64,000 nt of DNA from an uncultured Rikenellaceae bacterium (lineage in GTDB: Bacteria; Bacteroidota; Bacteroidia; Bacteroidales; Rikenellaceae), in contig CAMQVY010000005.1 of assembly GCA_947038405.1 (NCBI GenBank), positions 33,142 to 97,141 on the forward strand, written 5' to 3'. The notes under the pieces are model-generated. The model was not told where the DNA came from. It worked only from the letters and a program-made list of their open reading frames with translations, and made no database searches. Positions 27,038-37,158 of this stretch are shown here, piece by piece. The translations under genes were made by a program, and so were the position numbers. Each line of letters starts with the position of its first letter. Position 1 is the first letter of the stretch.

Positions 27038-28603
27038 TTATTGGATTGTAGGTAATAACTCTATAACTTCAACTGCGATAGTATTAAGAGCGTTATTCTC
27101 CTTATTTTTCATATTAATAGTAGTCTCTGCAGATGTTGGAGTTTTAGAAATCATCTCAATATTTTCAATTTCTGGTAATATTGGAATCTCTTGCTTACCC
27201 ATTTGTGCTACTGCTAGACCCATTGCTGGAGAGCTCATTAAGTTGTCTATACGTAGATCAAGACCACCATATAAACCTTTAGCCTTTTTAGCAAATGGAG
27301 TTGATTTGAAGTTATTATCAAGAGCGACTCCTTCGTTAAATGCTTTGAATGTTGTTGGAGAATTAGTGATATAAAATACATTATCTTTAATACCCACTTC
27401 AATATTTACAATGCTAGCATTAACAACGTATTGATTTTCAGATTTTCTTGTTACCATTGGAGCTGGGATATATGAAATAAGGTTATTTAATATATCGTTA
27501 TTTTTCACGTCAGCCATAAATACAATCTCTGGCATCATAGGTAGTGTATTTATTGTGAATACACACTCTCCATTAAATGATGACATTATATTTAATAAAA
27601 CCTCATCAACGACCTTTTTACTTGCCATAAGTGCTCTATTTACCTCTTGAGTACTTGGTTTATTTTGAAGATTTGCTGCTGCCTTCTCAATTTCTTCAAA
27701 ATATAGATCTGTAATTTGTTTAGTCAAATCAAGTAACTCTTTTGAATCTCCATCATTTGATACTGCTCCATTTGCATACATAATGTAGTTAGAAGGAATG
27801 TACTCGTCGAACTTGCCGCTAGTCTTTGCATAGTATTTCTCAAGAGCCTTAGTAATTTCATTAGCCTCTAGATCTATAATTGTGTTCATAATAACTTTAC
27901 CTTTTTCAAAGTCTATATAGTTAGTTGTTATGAAGTTTATAGGGAATTTCATCAATGGGTAGTTTTGATCCATAATTTGCATGAATCCCATATCACTATT
28001 CTCAGTTTGTAACTTTTTAAAGGCATCTGTTGAAGTAATAGACTCTTTTTCTCCACTCATTATAGCTTTAATATACTTCTCTGGTGTTAATGTACTTGTT
28101 GGATTCGTACCGCCAAACATCGTTGCAAACTTGTCGTCTTTAGCTATGATAATAAAAGAGGTGCCCTTGTAAACGATAGCTATTCTATCGTTATATGCAA
28201 GTGAATAATCAACTACAGTTGTGTCACTATTAAGATTCATCTCTTTTTTTAGAAGATCAAATGTCGGTATAAATTCCTCTGTATTTTTGATTTTTGCAAC
28301 TACACCAAATATTAGATCATTTGTCATAAAAGCATATACAGGCTCTGATGAGTCATATTTGTCGATGTTTTGACTAATGACACCAATATCTTTCATATCT
28401 TTTGTGATGATTGCCAACTGTTCTGAAGTTATTGCTGCATCATCTTTCAGTTTGTCAACATCGACACTTGCAACATAGAAACTGTTTGCTGGGATAAGGT
28501 TGTAGTATTCACTCTCATTATTAGTCGTTGAGTCACAAGAGATGATAAATAGAGATATTACTGATACTGCAGTAATACGGATTGATTTTTTAATACTCTT
28601 CAT
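27038..28603 (-). CDS. DUF4836-like lipoprotein
   Basis: A 521-aa predicted lipoprotein. The signal peptide runs to a lipobox LFIISC with the modified cysteine near residue 23, after which comes a polar linker and a large periplasm-facing or surface domain. Repeated features such as LIPANSFYVASVDVDKL and MYANGAVSNDGDS fit the DUF4836 family of Bacteroidetes, of unknown function. It is the first gene of an operon with an ABC ATPase and an FtsX-like permease, which suggests it is a partner or cargo of that transporter. That link is inferred from position only. Confidence 0.75.
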   Translation of the reverse strand: MKSIKKSIRITAVSVISLFIISCDSTTNNESEYYNLIPANSFYVASVDVDKLKDDAAITSEQLAIITKDMKDIGVISQNIDKYDSSEPVYAFMTNDLIFGVVAKIKNTEEFIPTFDLLKKEMNLNSDTTVVDYSLAYNDRIAIVYKGTSFIIIAKDDKFATMFGGTNPTSTLTPEKYIKAIMSGEKESITSTDAFKKLQTENSDMGFMQIMDQNYPLMKFPINFITTNYIDFEKGKVIMNTIIDLEANEITKALEKYYAKTSGKFDEYIPSNYIMYANGAVSNDGDSKELLDLTKQITDLYFEEIEKAAANLQNKPSTQEVNRALMASKKVVDEVLLNIMSSFNGECVFTINTLPMMPEIVFMADVKNNDILNNLISYIPAPMVTRKSENQYVVNASIVNIEVGIKDNVFYITNSPTTFKAFNEGVALDNNFKSTPFAKKAKGLYGGLDLRIDNLMSSPAMGLAVAQMGKQEIPILPEIENIEMISKTPTSAETTINMKNKENNALNTIAVEVIELLPTIQ

Positions 28604-28714
28604 AGTAAACTTAGATTTAAGTTAGATACAGCGCTAGCATTTATATCTAGCTGGAACTGGTAAAAAATTTACTTATTCGGCTTGTATTTTTTAAGTAATT
28701 AGAATAAGTATCTA

Positions 28715-28745
28715 CAAAGATAGCTTTTTATGGTTATTATCCAAA
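28715..28745 (-). promoter_or_regulatory. Promoter of the DUF4836/ABC operon
   Basis: Minus-strand -7 box TATCTTTG (28722-28715), with TTTG at 28745-28742 and 19 bp between, an exact fit to the Bacteroidetes consensus. The leader would be about 105 nt. Confidence 0.7.
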
Positions 28746-28836
28746 TCATTACGTATGTTTTTTGCTTAATTCACACTATTTATATAGTCGAATAAATATT
28801 TTATTGTAGAAGTTAAAAACTGCGTGTAATATATAT

Positions 28837-28903
28837 AAAGCGAGTGAAAATCGGTAGCATATTAAGTAATAATACTTAAACACTACCGATTCTCACTCGC
28901 TTT
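28837..28903 (-). terminator. Large hairpin ending the GH2 operon
   Basis: Arms 28837-28857 and 28883-28903 pair over 21 bp with one mismatch, and an inner 7-bp hairpin (28862-28868 with 28873-28879) sits in the loop. It lies 68 nt after the GH2 stop. The minus strand continues into TATATATATT rather than a pure T-run. Confidence 0.75.
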
Positions 28904-28971
28904 GTAGTTAGTAATTGGGTTTTATTTCAACCTAATTAATGTAATATTTCATGTAAATTAGATATCCGTTA

Positions 28972-31900
28972 TTATGATTCAGAGACTAAAATAAGTTTTG
29001 TTATCATAATATTTGGTCCTTTTGTCGCAGAGACATTGATATTAAGTATACCATCATTTGAATCCTCCCTCATAATGTGTATTTTTATCCATTTCCCATC
29101 TTTTGTATGCTCTCCGATACTGAACTCTCTGCCCTCAACAATAATTTCGCCATCTCTACCATTGTCATTCCAATCATGTACAAATAGATGTAGCTCTCCG
29201 ATTATTCCTTGTGGGCATTTAAGTTGTATGTCAAGCTCTTTACCATGCCATGCTTGAGAGACATCATCCTTCCAGCAACCATCGGCATTAACTTTGTAGC
29301 TGCTATTTTGTAGTAGTTGAACTTTGTCAAGAGATTTATCCCATGCGTCATCTCCATTAGATTTTTTGTTCCCAGCACACTCAATATAGATTAAAGCCTC
29401 TTCAAACTCTTTTGGAGCAACTATTTTTATTGGTTTTCCTTGTACCAAAAGCTTATTTAGGTAGTTAACTTCAAGACTCTGTTTTGGGCTAAATTTATCA
29501 GACTTCATATACTCTATAATAGATTGTTGTAGTGTAGCCCCAACATTATTACTTGTGAAGTCAAATCCACACACGATTAATGAACCATTCCCAACTTTAG
29601 CTTCAAATATACCTCCAAGGCGATTGTTACGGTGGAAGTCATCAATTGGTTGAGCTATAATCTCAAAATCTTTAGGTTGATCGTTTAAGATAAAACCTCT
29701 AGCATTTTTATATATTGCTTCCCATTGCCAGTCACTATGGCGATCTGTTGGAAAGTTATCAAACATAGGGTGTTTAGAGTCTATTACCATACCGATAGTG
29801 TTGCACTTTTGACCAGGGAAGAATGTATATGACCAGTATAGAGGTGCAAATGATATATGGTTGTATGTATTTTGATCTCCGAGTCGTGCAGCCATAAGTA
29901 AAACTTTCTCTCCTTTGGCTAATCTCTCTTGACACTCTTCGTCAAATGCTGTGCAGATGTACGGTTGTGAACTATCACTCTTTTTGGCATTTTTTGTATC
30001 GACCTTTTTTATTTGTGGATAGACCCAAAATCTCCATCTATTTTTTATTGGGCGATTTACAAATCCAATCTCTATGTTAAGTTGTTCTGCCGATGTGAAC
30101 TTATCTAATGATGCAGATATGTTTGAGATAATATTACTTGTTCCTATTTTGAATTCAATGCTTTCAGTTGTATCTGAATCGTAGCATATACCATCATTAT
30201 CATAGATTCTCCAATATATTTTATCTTCTATATCATACTGACCATGGTGTGCAATTTGTACTCTACCCTCTAGTGTTTCGTTGCTATTCCATGTAAATCT
30301 CTTTATACGTAACAGAGGTACAAGTGTGTCGCAATGTGTTCTGAACCACTCTGGAGTTGTAATCCCTTTACTTTCATAAAATACATCTAACCAGCCAATT
30401 AATGCTTCGCCTTGACCTTGGTAATCCTGCATGCTTAGTAGTTGTAGACCTGCACATGATGGTGTACGGAGGAATGACTCTATTTCTGATTTGTACATCA
30501 ATTGATTTAATGCTCCTGAGCAATCTGCAAAATCATCATTTTTATGTGCAACACCATTTGCAAGAGCTTGTTCGTAGAACTCTTCAAAGTTACGAGCCTT
30601 TAAAACTCCAGTATATTTTTTTATCTCATCCCAACGTGGATATACTGGCCATTGTCCAATTTCATGAGCAATAGTCGGTACTGGAGATTTTGAGTATACC
30701 TCTTCAAAATCCCAGTCTGTACTAGCGCCGTGCATACCCCTTGATCCTCCAACACCTGGAACATAATGAGTTGCCATATATTGATCTACGGGCATAATTT
30801 TTCTTGCCGCCGACACGCTGTATAAGCGTCTACTATCGCTCTCTTTGTATGGTTCTAACCAACTCTCCATGATGTCAAAGTCAGAGTTTCCAAGTTCATT
30901 ACCGATACACATCATAACGAATGAAGCATGATTTCCATAGGCGTTAACCATTCGTCTTAATTCGTTCTGTATAAATGGATCTGCTGATGGGTTTTTTCCT
31001 AATCCTTGAGGATAACCCTTTGTATCCATCTCTTTTCGTGGATTTGGAGCACTCATCCACCAGTCAATCCATACGCTCTCTGCTTGAATAAAGATACCAA
31101 CTCTATCTGCTGCTACAAATGCAGCACTTGGTGGACACCATGAGTGGAAACGAACATGATTTAAACCGTAATCTTTGTATATTTTAAAGATACGCTCCCA
31201 GTCGCTTGGGTCACAACTTGGATAACCTGTCAGAGGGAAGTGTACACAATCAAGATTTCCTCTAAGCATTATAGGCTTACCATTTAGGATAAGTTTATGT
31301 TTACCTTGCTCTATCTCTCTGAATCCAACTTCAAATTTATAAGTATCAAAGATTTCATTCTTAGATTCGATTGTAACTGTTAGGTCATATAAGCGAGGAT
31401 TTATATCGCTCCACTCCTCTACATAGTTAGATAGGTCTGAGCTATACTCATATGCTGAATCGCCATCTTTTAGTGTGATCTTATCCTCTTTTGTCCATAG
31501 TATAATGTCACTATTTCGCTCTTTTAACTCTGTATGAATAGTGTAGTTCCCTTTTCTACCTCTATTTGTTAGTGTATCTGTAAAGGTCAATGTATGGGGG
31601 AATACCTCTGTTGTGATTACTGGATTGTTGAAACGTGCTTTGTTGATTTTTCTGAGTGTAATCTCGCCAACAATTCCGTTCCAAATACTTTGAGTGTACT
31701 CTCCATATGGATGTCCCTTATCGCCGATATTATGTATCATCTCATTGTCAACACATATTTTAAGAGAGTGTTTTCCTTTCGATAGATTTCCAAGATTAAA
31801 GATATGCGCTGAGTTTAGTGCGTCATAACTGCCGACTAATTCACCATCCACATAAACTGTTGATTCCCATAATACGCGCTCTAGCTTCAGTTCAACCTCG

Positions 31901-32166
31901 CTATCACACCATGACTCGGGAATCTCTATTTCACGCTCATACCAAGCCTTGCCGATATACTTATAAGCACGAGTTAATATACCAAAATCAGATCCGACGC
32001 TCTTTTCTCCAAGTTTAGCCTCATCCGTAGTACCCGGTAGGTGGGCTATGCCAGTCTGTCCATTTGCCAACTTTGCACTCCAATTACCCGATAGGTCTAT
32101 ATAGTCCTGAGCAATTAATGATGTTAGTGCGAGTTGCAATAAAATTATTAATGTGTATTTTTTCAT
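28972..32166 (-). CDS. Secreted glycoside hydrolase family 2 enzyme
   Basis: Exo-acting hydrolase of the beta-galactosidase/beta-glucuronidase/mannosidase family, 1064 aa. A signal peptide (residues 1-19, MKKYTLIILLQLALTSLIA) sends it to the periplasm or beyond. A sugar-binding jelly roll (about residues 22-175) and an immunoglobulin-like sandwich (about 180-290) are followed by the TIM barrel. There the acid/base is E424 in GNEL and the likely nucleophile E502 in AHEIGQW, a spacing of 78 residues that suits GH2. The remaining 400 residues form further beta domains. It is last in an operon with a DUF5107-TPR protein and a sugar transporter. Which glycoside it cuts cannot be told from sequence. 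Confidence 0.9.
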   Translation of the reverse strand: MKKYTLIILLQLALTSLIAQDYIDLSGNWSAKLANGQTGIAHLPGTTDEAKLGEKSVGSDFGILTRAYKYIGKAWYEREIEIPESWCDSEVELKLERVLWESTVYVDGELVGSYDALNSAHIFNLGNLSKGKHSLKICVDNEMIHNIGDKGHPYGEYTQSIWNGIVGEITLRKINKARFNNPVITTEVFPHTLTFTDTLTNRGRKGNYTIHTELKERNSDIILWTKEDKITLKDGDSAYEYSSDLSNYVEEWSDINPRLYDLTVTIESKNEIFDTYKFEVGFREIEQGKHKLILNGKPIMLRGNLDCVHFPLTGYPSCDPSDWERIFKIYKDYGLNHVRFHSWCPPSAAFVAADRVGIFIQAESVWIDWWMSAPNPRKEMDTKGYPQGLGKNPSADPFIQNELRRMVNAYGNHASFVMMCIGNELGNSDFDIMESWLEPYKESDSRRLYSVSAARKIMPVDQYMATHYVPGVGGSRGMHGASTDWDFEEVYSKSPVPTIAHEIGQWPVYPRWDEIKKYTGVLKARNFEEFYEQALANGVAHKNDDFADCSGALNQLMYKSEIESFLRTPSCAGLQLLSMQDYQGQGEALIGWLDVFYESKGITTPEWFRTHCDTLVPLLRIKRFTWNSNETLEGRVQIAHHGQYDIEDKIYWRIYDNDGICYDSDTTESIEFKIGTSNIISNISASLDKFTSAEQLNIEIGFVNRPIKNRWRFWVYPQIKKVDTKNAKKSDSSQPYICTAFDEECQERLAKGEKVLLMAARLGDQNTYNHISFAPLYWSYTFFPGQKCNTIGMVIDSKHPMFDNFPTDRHSDWQWEAIYKNARGFILNDQPKDFEIIAQPIDDFHRNNRLGGIFEAKVGNGSLIVCGFDFTSNNVGATLQQSIIEYMKSDKFSPKQSLEVNYLNKLLVQGKPIKIVAPKEFEEALIYIECAGNKKSNGDDAWDKSLDKVQLLQNSSYKVNADGCWKDDVSQAWHGKELDIQLKCPQGIIGELHLFVHDWNDNGRDGEIIVEGREFSIGEHTKDGKWIKIHIMREDSNDGILNINVSATKGPNIMITKLILVSES

Positions 32167-32182
32167 ATTTTATGTTATTTAG

Positions 32183-35100
32183 TTAAATCATGTTTAAATG
32201 AATTGTTGCACCTTGATTATTATTGTCAAGTTCGGCTACTAATTTAAGGTATTTTGTTGCATTTCCTCTATCTCCTAGACCTAAGTACCCTAACCCCATC
32301 ATGTAGTTACAGTGTGTTTGTTTGCGGATATTTAAATCATCTTCCCAGATCAAGAGATCGGGTAGTGATACTGCGAAGTAATCAATCTTAACCTCTTTAT
32401 TTATGTTCTCCTCTCCATATGAAATTAGACGTTTGAATCTGCGCTCTGCTTCTGTTTTATCATTTAATTTTAATAGAGACAAACCTTGGTAGAAAATCTT
32501 ATCAGGCTTTTGATCATTATAGTACATGACATCACAAGGTTCACTCAACCCCTTCGAAGCTAGTTTGTAGTGGGCATTAGCTGTATCAACTTTAGATAGA
32601 CCATCATAGGCTAATGCTAACCAGTAGTTAATATCATTCTCTTGTGCACCTTGGAGTTTCCCTTCCCCTAAGTTATGAGGATATATTTTACACTCTTCAA
32701 GTAGTGTTACAGTATCTTCATATCGAGACTCTTTAAGTGCAATCTTTGCGAGTTCTATGCGGCATATCTGATATTGTGTAGGTACTTTTCCCTCTCCACC
32801 TTCCCATGGATGGAATTTACGACTATCAACCATTGTTTTGGCTGTTTCGTAGTCGCCAACACTATTTAGTAGCGTTATATACTCCAAATATAGATCATCT
32901 CGCTCTTCGATTTGTGGTCTGTACTTATCTAGTAAAGATAGTCTGTTTTGGTGCGTATAGTGCATTTTTTTATAGAGCTGGTCTAACTCCATAAGAATGC
33001 GAGTATCTGTTGTGTCTAGTGCAAAAGCTCTCTCTAATAGTTCAACAGCCTCTTGATGTCTGTTAAGTTTATTGAAATATGCCAATGCTAGATTTCTCAT
33101 TGCAGTAGGGTAGAGTGCATCAATCTTTATCGACATCTCCCAACACTCGATAGCATCACTATGTTGACGCTTATCGTACCATAAATTCCCAAGGTAGTAA
33201 TGAGCCTTTGCATCGCTCTTGTTATAAGCAATAGCTGCTTGTAGAGCTAAAATTGCTTCAAGGCGGTTAGGGAAACAGTATTCAGGGTCACAAGATGCTG
33301 CAATAGCATACATTTCTATTGAACTGTCAATCTCTCCGCTAAGCATATAAGCATATGCCATGTAGTAATGTACCATTGGAGATACAGTGCTACATACCTC
33401 AATTGCAATACATAGTATGCCAATAGACTCTTCATATAGACCTGCATTTAAGTAGTCTAGAGCTAACTCCTCATAGTTATGAGACTCTTGTCTCATAATC
33501 TCTATAAATTTAGCTTTGTCACTACTCTCTCCAGAGTTGATATATCTCTCAAATAGAGCTCCAGAATTAAATTTATCCAACTCAACTGATTCGTCAATGA
33601 ACTTTTGTGCAGCATCTATTCTGTTCATTTTCCTGAGGATAACTGATTTTAGGTGTCGACCTAAAATGTTTGTATAGTTACGATTAAGTGAGTTGTTAAT
33701 TTCGCTCAAAGCACTCTCCCAGTTGTGTGACATAGATGATATCTGAGCTAAAGAGAAGTATCCGCTATCTTGCCATGCTGAGTTCCAGCAAGATTTATAG
33801 AAGTATGAATACGCCTCTTCTAATCTCCCCTGAAGTTTTAATGTCAAACCTAAGTTGTATAGTGGTTCGCCATCATAAGGATTTGGATTACGCTCCATTT
33901 GTCTCTTAACAGCGATGCGTAAATATCTCTCTGCCTCCTCAAACTTACCATGACGAATAAGCCATAGTCCTAACGCATTATTATTACGGATGTCATACTT
34001 ATCTCTTCGTATAGCCTCTTTGTAGTATATTGTAGGGTCGTAAGTTGCGTGACGATACTGCTCTAAATGCTGCCCTGTAAGGAATAGTTCCTCATTGCTC
34101 TTTATATCCTTTATGTCAAGAGCTGCTTTTGCAGGCTCTGGTATCTCCTCACTAATAGGTTCTGATCTCCAACTCAAAAGCTCTCTGTCATTAGATGAAA
34201 TTGAGATAGTTAGATCTTCCACTGTGCACCCTTTTGTATCAATGGTTTGGACGAATACCTCCTCTGGAGATATTGCGTGCACCTCATTGTAGTATATGTG
34301 GTTCGCACTTTTCAGTACTACACTTAAACCCTCTTGTGGAGATGTAGCGAATATCTTTACTGTTGCAATTTCATTTTCAACCTCTAAGTTAAGTAGTAGA
34401 TCCGCACTTGCATTCTTTACAACGCCTAGCTCTCTATACGGTAAGAAATATTGTGTGAAAGTTTTCTCTTCGTATGGTTGAAGCCATGTGAAATCGGGTT
34501 GATTATCCGTATATACCCCAGTCATTAACTCAATGTATGGACCATCCTTATCTGTTAGGTTTCTATCCCATGCAACTCCAAAGTCACAATTACCCCATGT
34601 CCACTGCTTTTTGCCAGGAGATATATGGTGGTTTGCAACGTGTAGAAGTCCCGCACGAGTATCGTTTTCATAACCTCCAACAAAGTTGTACTTTGATGCA
34701 ACAGCCATATATGATGTTGGCACTGGGATGTTCTTATATTTAGATATATCTACACCCTTAGAGTAGTCCATTTTATAGTACGTACCTGTTGCGATAGGGA
34801 ACGTTGATACATCACGTTTACCATGGTCATAGACTGCGTTTACATCGGCAGGAAAGACACTTTGGTAGTGGTCGTTAACCGCAACCGCAGGATTTGCCCA
34901 CCATAGAAATGTCTGTGGTATAGGTGTTGGATTATAGACTCTTCCCTTAATTTCCAAAACAGCTCGGTCAGGGCGAAGAGTGAATCCCGCAGCACCTCTC
35001 TGATGAAACATTCTCTCTCGTTCACTAACCCATACAGTAGCTCCGCCATCCTCAAGCCTCTCAATCGTATAATCAACGGGCATGAAGGTACTTGGACGAT

Positions 35101-35464
35101 GATGTTGAGGCCAATTGAACTCAATTCCACCAGAGATCCAAGGTCCAGTCAAGCCAACAAGTGCAGGTTTGATGACATTGTTGTAGTAGATGAAGTGTCG
35201 TTGCTTAATCTTATCGTAAGCCATCTGTACACGTCCCCCTAGTTCTGGGAGTACCATGATCTTGATGTATTTATTTTCAAGCCACAGCGCATTGTATTTT
35301 TTATCTTGAGGCTTATCTTCTATTTTCTCTATTACAGGGTAGGGGTATACAACTCCAGTACTCCCTTGATAGACACGTTTCTCTAAAAACATAGGGTTCT
35401 TTTCGGGCACACCGACCTCGTAAGTGGGGATAATAACCTCCTCACTCCATACTTTAACACTCAT
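32183..35464 (-). CDS. DUF5107 and tetratricopeptide-repeat protein
   Basis: A large protein of about 1093 aa from the chosen start at MSVKVWSEE. A longer frame from 35530 adds 22 residues that look non-coding. The N-terminal region (to about residue 300) is the DUF5107 domain, with a WISGGIEFNWPQHH motif resembling galactose-mutarotase-like folds. Residues from about 480 carry many TPR units (for example YYLGNLWYDKRQHSDAIECWEMSI). No signal peptide is present, so it is probably cytoplasmic. DUF5107 proteins are known near glycoside hydrolase and sugar transport genes. The gap to the GH2 gene is 16 nt. A role in binding or processing sugars is likely; the exact activity is unknown. Confidence 0.85.
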   Translation of the reverse strand: MSVKVWSEEVIIPTYEVGVPEKNPMFLEKRVYQGSTGVVYPYPVIEKIEDKPQDKKYNALWLENKYIKIMVLPELGGRVQMAYDKIKQRHFIYYNNVIKPALVGLTGPWISGGIEFNWPQHHRPSTFMPVDYTIERLEDGGATVWVSERERMFHQRGAAGFTLRPDRAVLEIKGRVYNPTPIPQTFLWWANPAVAVNDHYQSVFPADVNAVYDHGKRDVSTFPIATGTYYKMDYSKGVDISKYKNIPVPTSYMAVASKYNFVGGYENDTRAGLLHVANHHISPGKKQWTWGNCDFGVAWDRNLTDKDGPYIELMTGVYTDNQPDFTWLQPYEEKTFTQYFLPYRELGVVKNASADLLLNLEVENEIATVKIFATSPQEGLSVVLKSANHIYYNEVHAISPEEVFVQTIDTKGCTVEDLTISISSNDRELLSWRSEPISEEIPEPAKAALDIKDIKSNEELFLTGQHLEQYRHATYDPTIYYKEAIRRDKYDIRNNNALGLWLIRHGKFEEAERYLRIAVKRQMERNPNPYDGEPLYNLGLTLKLQGRLEEAYSYFYKSCWNSAWQDSGYFSLAQISSMSHNWESALSEINNSLNRNYTNILGRHLKSVILRKMNRIDAAQKFIDESVELDKFNSGALFERYINSGESSDKAKFIEIMRQESHNYEELALDYLNAGLYEESIGILCIAIEVCSTVSPMVHYYMAYAYMLSGEIDSSIEMYAIAASCDPEYCFPNRLEAILALQAAIAYNKSDAKAHYYLGNLWYDKRQHSDAIECWEMSIKIDALYPTAMRNLALAYFNKLNRHQEAVELLERAFALDTTDTRILMELDQLYKKMHYTHQNRLSLLDKYRPQIEERDDLYLEYITLLNSVGDYETAKTMVDSRKFHPWEGGEGKVPTQYQICRIELAKIALKESRYEDTVTLLEECKIYPHNLGEGKLQGAQENDINYWLALAYDGLSKVDTANAHYKLASKGLSEPCDVMYYNDQKPDKIFYQGLSLLKLNDKTEAERRFKRLISYGEENINKEVKIDYFAVSLPDLLIWEDDLNIRKQTHCNYMMGLGYLGLGDRGNATKYLKLVAELDNNNQGATIHLNMI

Positions 35465-35539
35465 ATATATTGATTTTATTTTGTAGTCTTGTCGCTCTTT
35501 AAGTATGTAACACTGATTTGTATTGAACACCTCTTTATT

Positions 35540-35568
35540 GGGTAGCTATACACTGTCGCAGTGAACAC
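35540..35568 (-). repeat. Dispersed intergenic element after the sugar transporter gene
   Basis: On the minus strand GTGTTCACTGCGACAGTG starts 5 nt after the transporter stop. It shares GTTC-CTGCGA and a downstream AGC-CC with the tandem array unit. CACTG/CAGTG form a short hairpin around CGA. It sits in the 109-nt gap before the DUF5107 gene. Confidence 0.45.
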
Positions 35569-35573
35569 AACTT

Positions 35574-36962
35574 CTATTTTATTAACTCTTTTTCGATCTC
35601 CTCTAATGATTTGTTTTTTGTCTCAGGAACATACCTCTTTATAAAAATGAATCCGCATAGACAAATTATTCCGTATATCCAGAAAGTACCAGATGCCCCT
35701 AACGTTTTATTTAGGATTGGGAATGTATATGTAAGGATGAAGCAGGCACTCCATAGAGCAAACGTAGCGATAGACATCGCAACACCTCGTACTGCATTGG
35801 GGAATATCTCCGAGATAACAACCCACATAACAGGAGCTAATGACATTGCATAGCACGCAATAGCAGCAATAACAATAATCAGAAGAAGAACACCTGTAAT
35901 TTCAAAGTAGTAGACAGCACCCATAAGTATATATATAATAGATAGTGCTCCTGCTCCTATTAGAAGAAGAGATCTACGACCAATTTTATCAATTAGGAAT
36001 ATTGCAACAAATGTAAATATAACGTTTGTAATTCCCGTAATAACGATATTCATTAAGATGTCAGATACTCCATATCCAGCACTAGTAAATATCTCTTGCG
36101 CATAGTTAAATATTACATTAATACCGCACCACTGTTGGAACACTGCCAAGACAATACCAATAACGAGAACTCTTCTCATTGAAGGGTGTAGTATATTTAA
36201 TTTAGATTTTTTAGTGTTTTTATTTTCGCTGATACTCTCTCTAAATGAGTTATACTCAACAGCAGCTTGCTCTTCACCTACAATTTTAGATAGTACTTTA
36301 ATCGCATCACTTCGCCTCTCTTTTACAGCAAGCCATCTAGGACTCTCTGGTATGAGAAATAGGAATAAAAAGAATAATCCAGCGGGTATATTTTCCGCCC
36401 AAAACATCCATCTCCAACCCGTTTCACCATTCCATGATGTACGAATCATCTCGGTTGTAGCCTCGGTAGCCACTGGTTCTGCAATTAACCAGTTAACAAT
36501 CTGTGCAGCAAGTATTCCCACTACAATCATAAGTTGGTTCAGAGAAACTAGTCGACCTCTTATATTTGCAGGTGCAATCTCTGCTATATACATTGGTGAT
36601 AAGTTTGATGTGATACCAATGGCAAGACCACCGAGTATTCTATACCATATAAATAACGAAAATGAGTTTGTAGCTCCTGTTCCAATTGCAGATAGAACAA
36701 AAAGTACTGAAGCAATAAGTAGCATCTTTTTACGACCATATTTGTCACTACACACACCTGCGATTAATGCTCCAACTAAACAGCCAATGAGAGCACTACT
36801 CATTGCCCAGCCTTGAAGTGAAGGATTGCTCTCTATTTGGAAGAAAGTTTCGTAAAAAGGCTTAGCACCCCCAATCACAACCCAGTCGTAACCGAATAGC
36901 AATCCCCCCATAGCCGATACAAGGGAGATCATTAATAGATAAAGTTTATTTTTTTGCTTCAT
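35574..36962 (-). CDS. MFS sugar transporter, sugar porter family
   Basis: Inner-membrane proton-linked sugar importer of 462 aa with 12 predicted helices. Sugar porter hallmarks: GYDWVVIGG in helix 1, the loop motif DKYGRKKML (about residues 72-80), R-GG-G in helix 4, PESPRWL before the central loop, QQWCGIN in helix 7 and PETKNKSLEEIE at the C-terminus. It resembles XylE-type xylose/galactose/glucose porters. It is first gene of the operon that also encodes the DUF5107 protein and the GH2 hydrolase, and is transcribed away from an AraC-type regulator gene. Confidence 0.93.
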   Translation of the reverse strand: MKQKNKLYLLMISLVSAMGGLLFGYDWVVIGGAKPFYETFFQIESNPSLQGWAMSSALIGCLVGALIAGVCSDKYGRKKMLLIASVLFVLSAIGTGATNSFSLFIWYRILGGLAIGITSNLSPMYIAEIAPANIRGRLVSLNQLMIVVGILAAQIVNWLIAEPVATEATTEMIRTSWNGETGWRWMFWAENIPAGLFFLFLFLIPESPRWLAVKERRSDAIKVLSKIVGEEQAAVEYNSFRESISENKNTKKSKLNILHPSMRRVLVIGIVLAVFQQWCGINVIFNYAQEIFTSAGYGVSDILMNIVITGITNVIFTFVAIFLIDKIGRRSLLLIGAGALSIIYILMGAVYYFEITGVLLLIIVIAAIACYAMSLAPVMWVVISEIFPNAVRGVAMSIATFALWSACFILTYTFPILNKTLGASGTFWIYGIICLCGFIFIKRYVPETKNKSLEEIEKELIK

Positions 36963-36983
36963 ATCTGAGTATTAGAATTTATA

Positions 36984-36991
36984 CAAAAGTA
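36984..36991 (-). promoter_or_regulatory. -7 box of the sugar operon promoter
   Basis: Minus-strand TACTTTTG (36991-36984), 22 nt upstream of the transporter start. The -33 region is weak, as expected for an activator-dependent promoter. Confidence 0.45.
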
Positions 36992-37092
36992 TGCCTAATA
37001 AGGGTGATTAAAAATGCACTATTTTATTATATGTTTACATTATTCAACGTTTATAGTACGTAATAGGCTATTTGAACTATATTTTATGTGAT

Positions 37093-37130
37093 ATAGTAAA
37101 AAATAATACATTATAATATTATTTTACTAT
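37093..37130 (+). promoter_or_regulatory. Inverted repeat at the araC promoter, candidate operator
   Basis: ATAGTAAAAAATAAT (37093-37107) faces ATTATTTTACTAT (37118-37130), complementary apart from two extra A residues. It overlaps the -7 box TATATTTG (37128-37135) of the araC-type gene. It may be a binding site for the regulator controlling itself and the divergent sugar operon, or just an AT-rich hairpin. Confidence 0.4.
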
Positions 37131-37158
37131 ATTTGAATATAATTAAAAATAATCCTTT

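Larger units (their letters stand above)
28604..28971. other. Intergenic region between DUF4836 operon and GH2 gene
   Basis: 368 bases. It contains the promoter of the DUF4836 operon (28715-28745), an AT-rich leader of about 105 nt before the DUF4836 start, and the large terminator-like hairpin of the GH2 gene (28837-28903). No coding potential is seen. Confidence 0.7.

Noticed and set aside
35465..35530. 22-residue extension of the DUF5107 protein
   Set aside because: The conserved domain begins at MSVKVWSEE; the extension reads through AT-rich intergenic sequence next to the repeat element.
36214..36816. 200-codon open frame on the plus strand
   Set aside because: Antisense shadow of the sugar transporter gene, which has clear family motifs.
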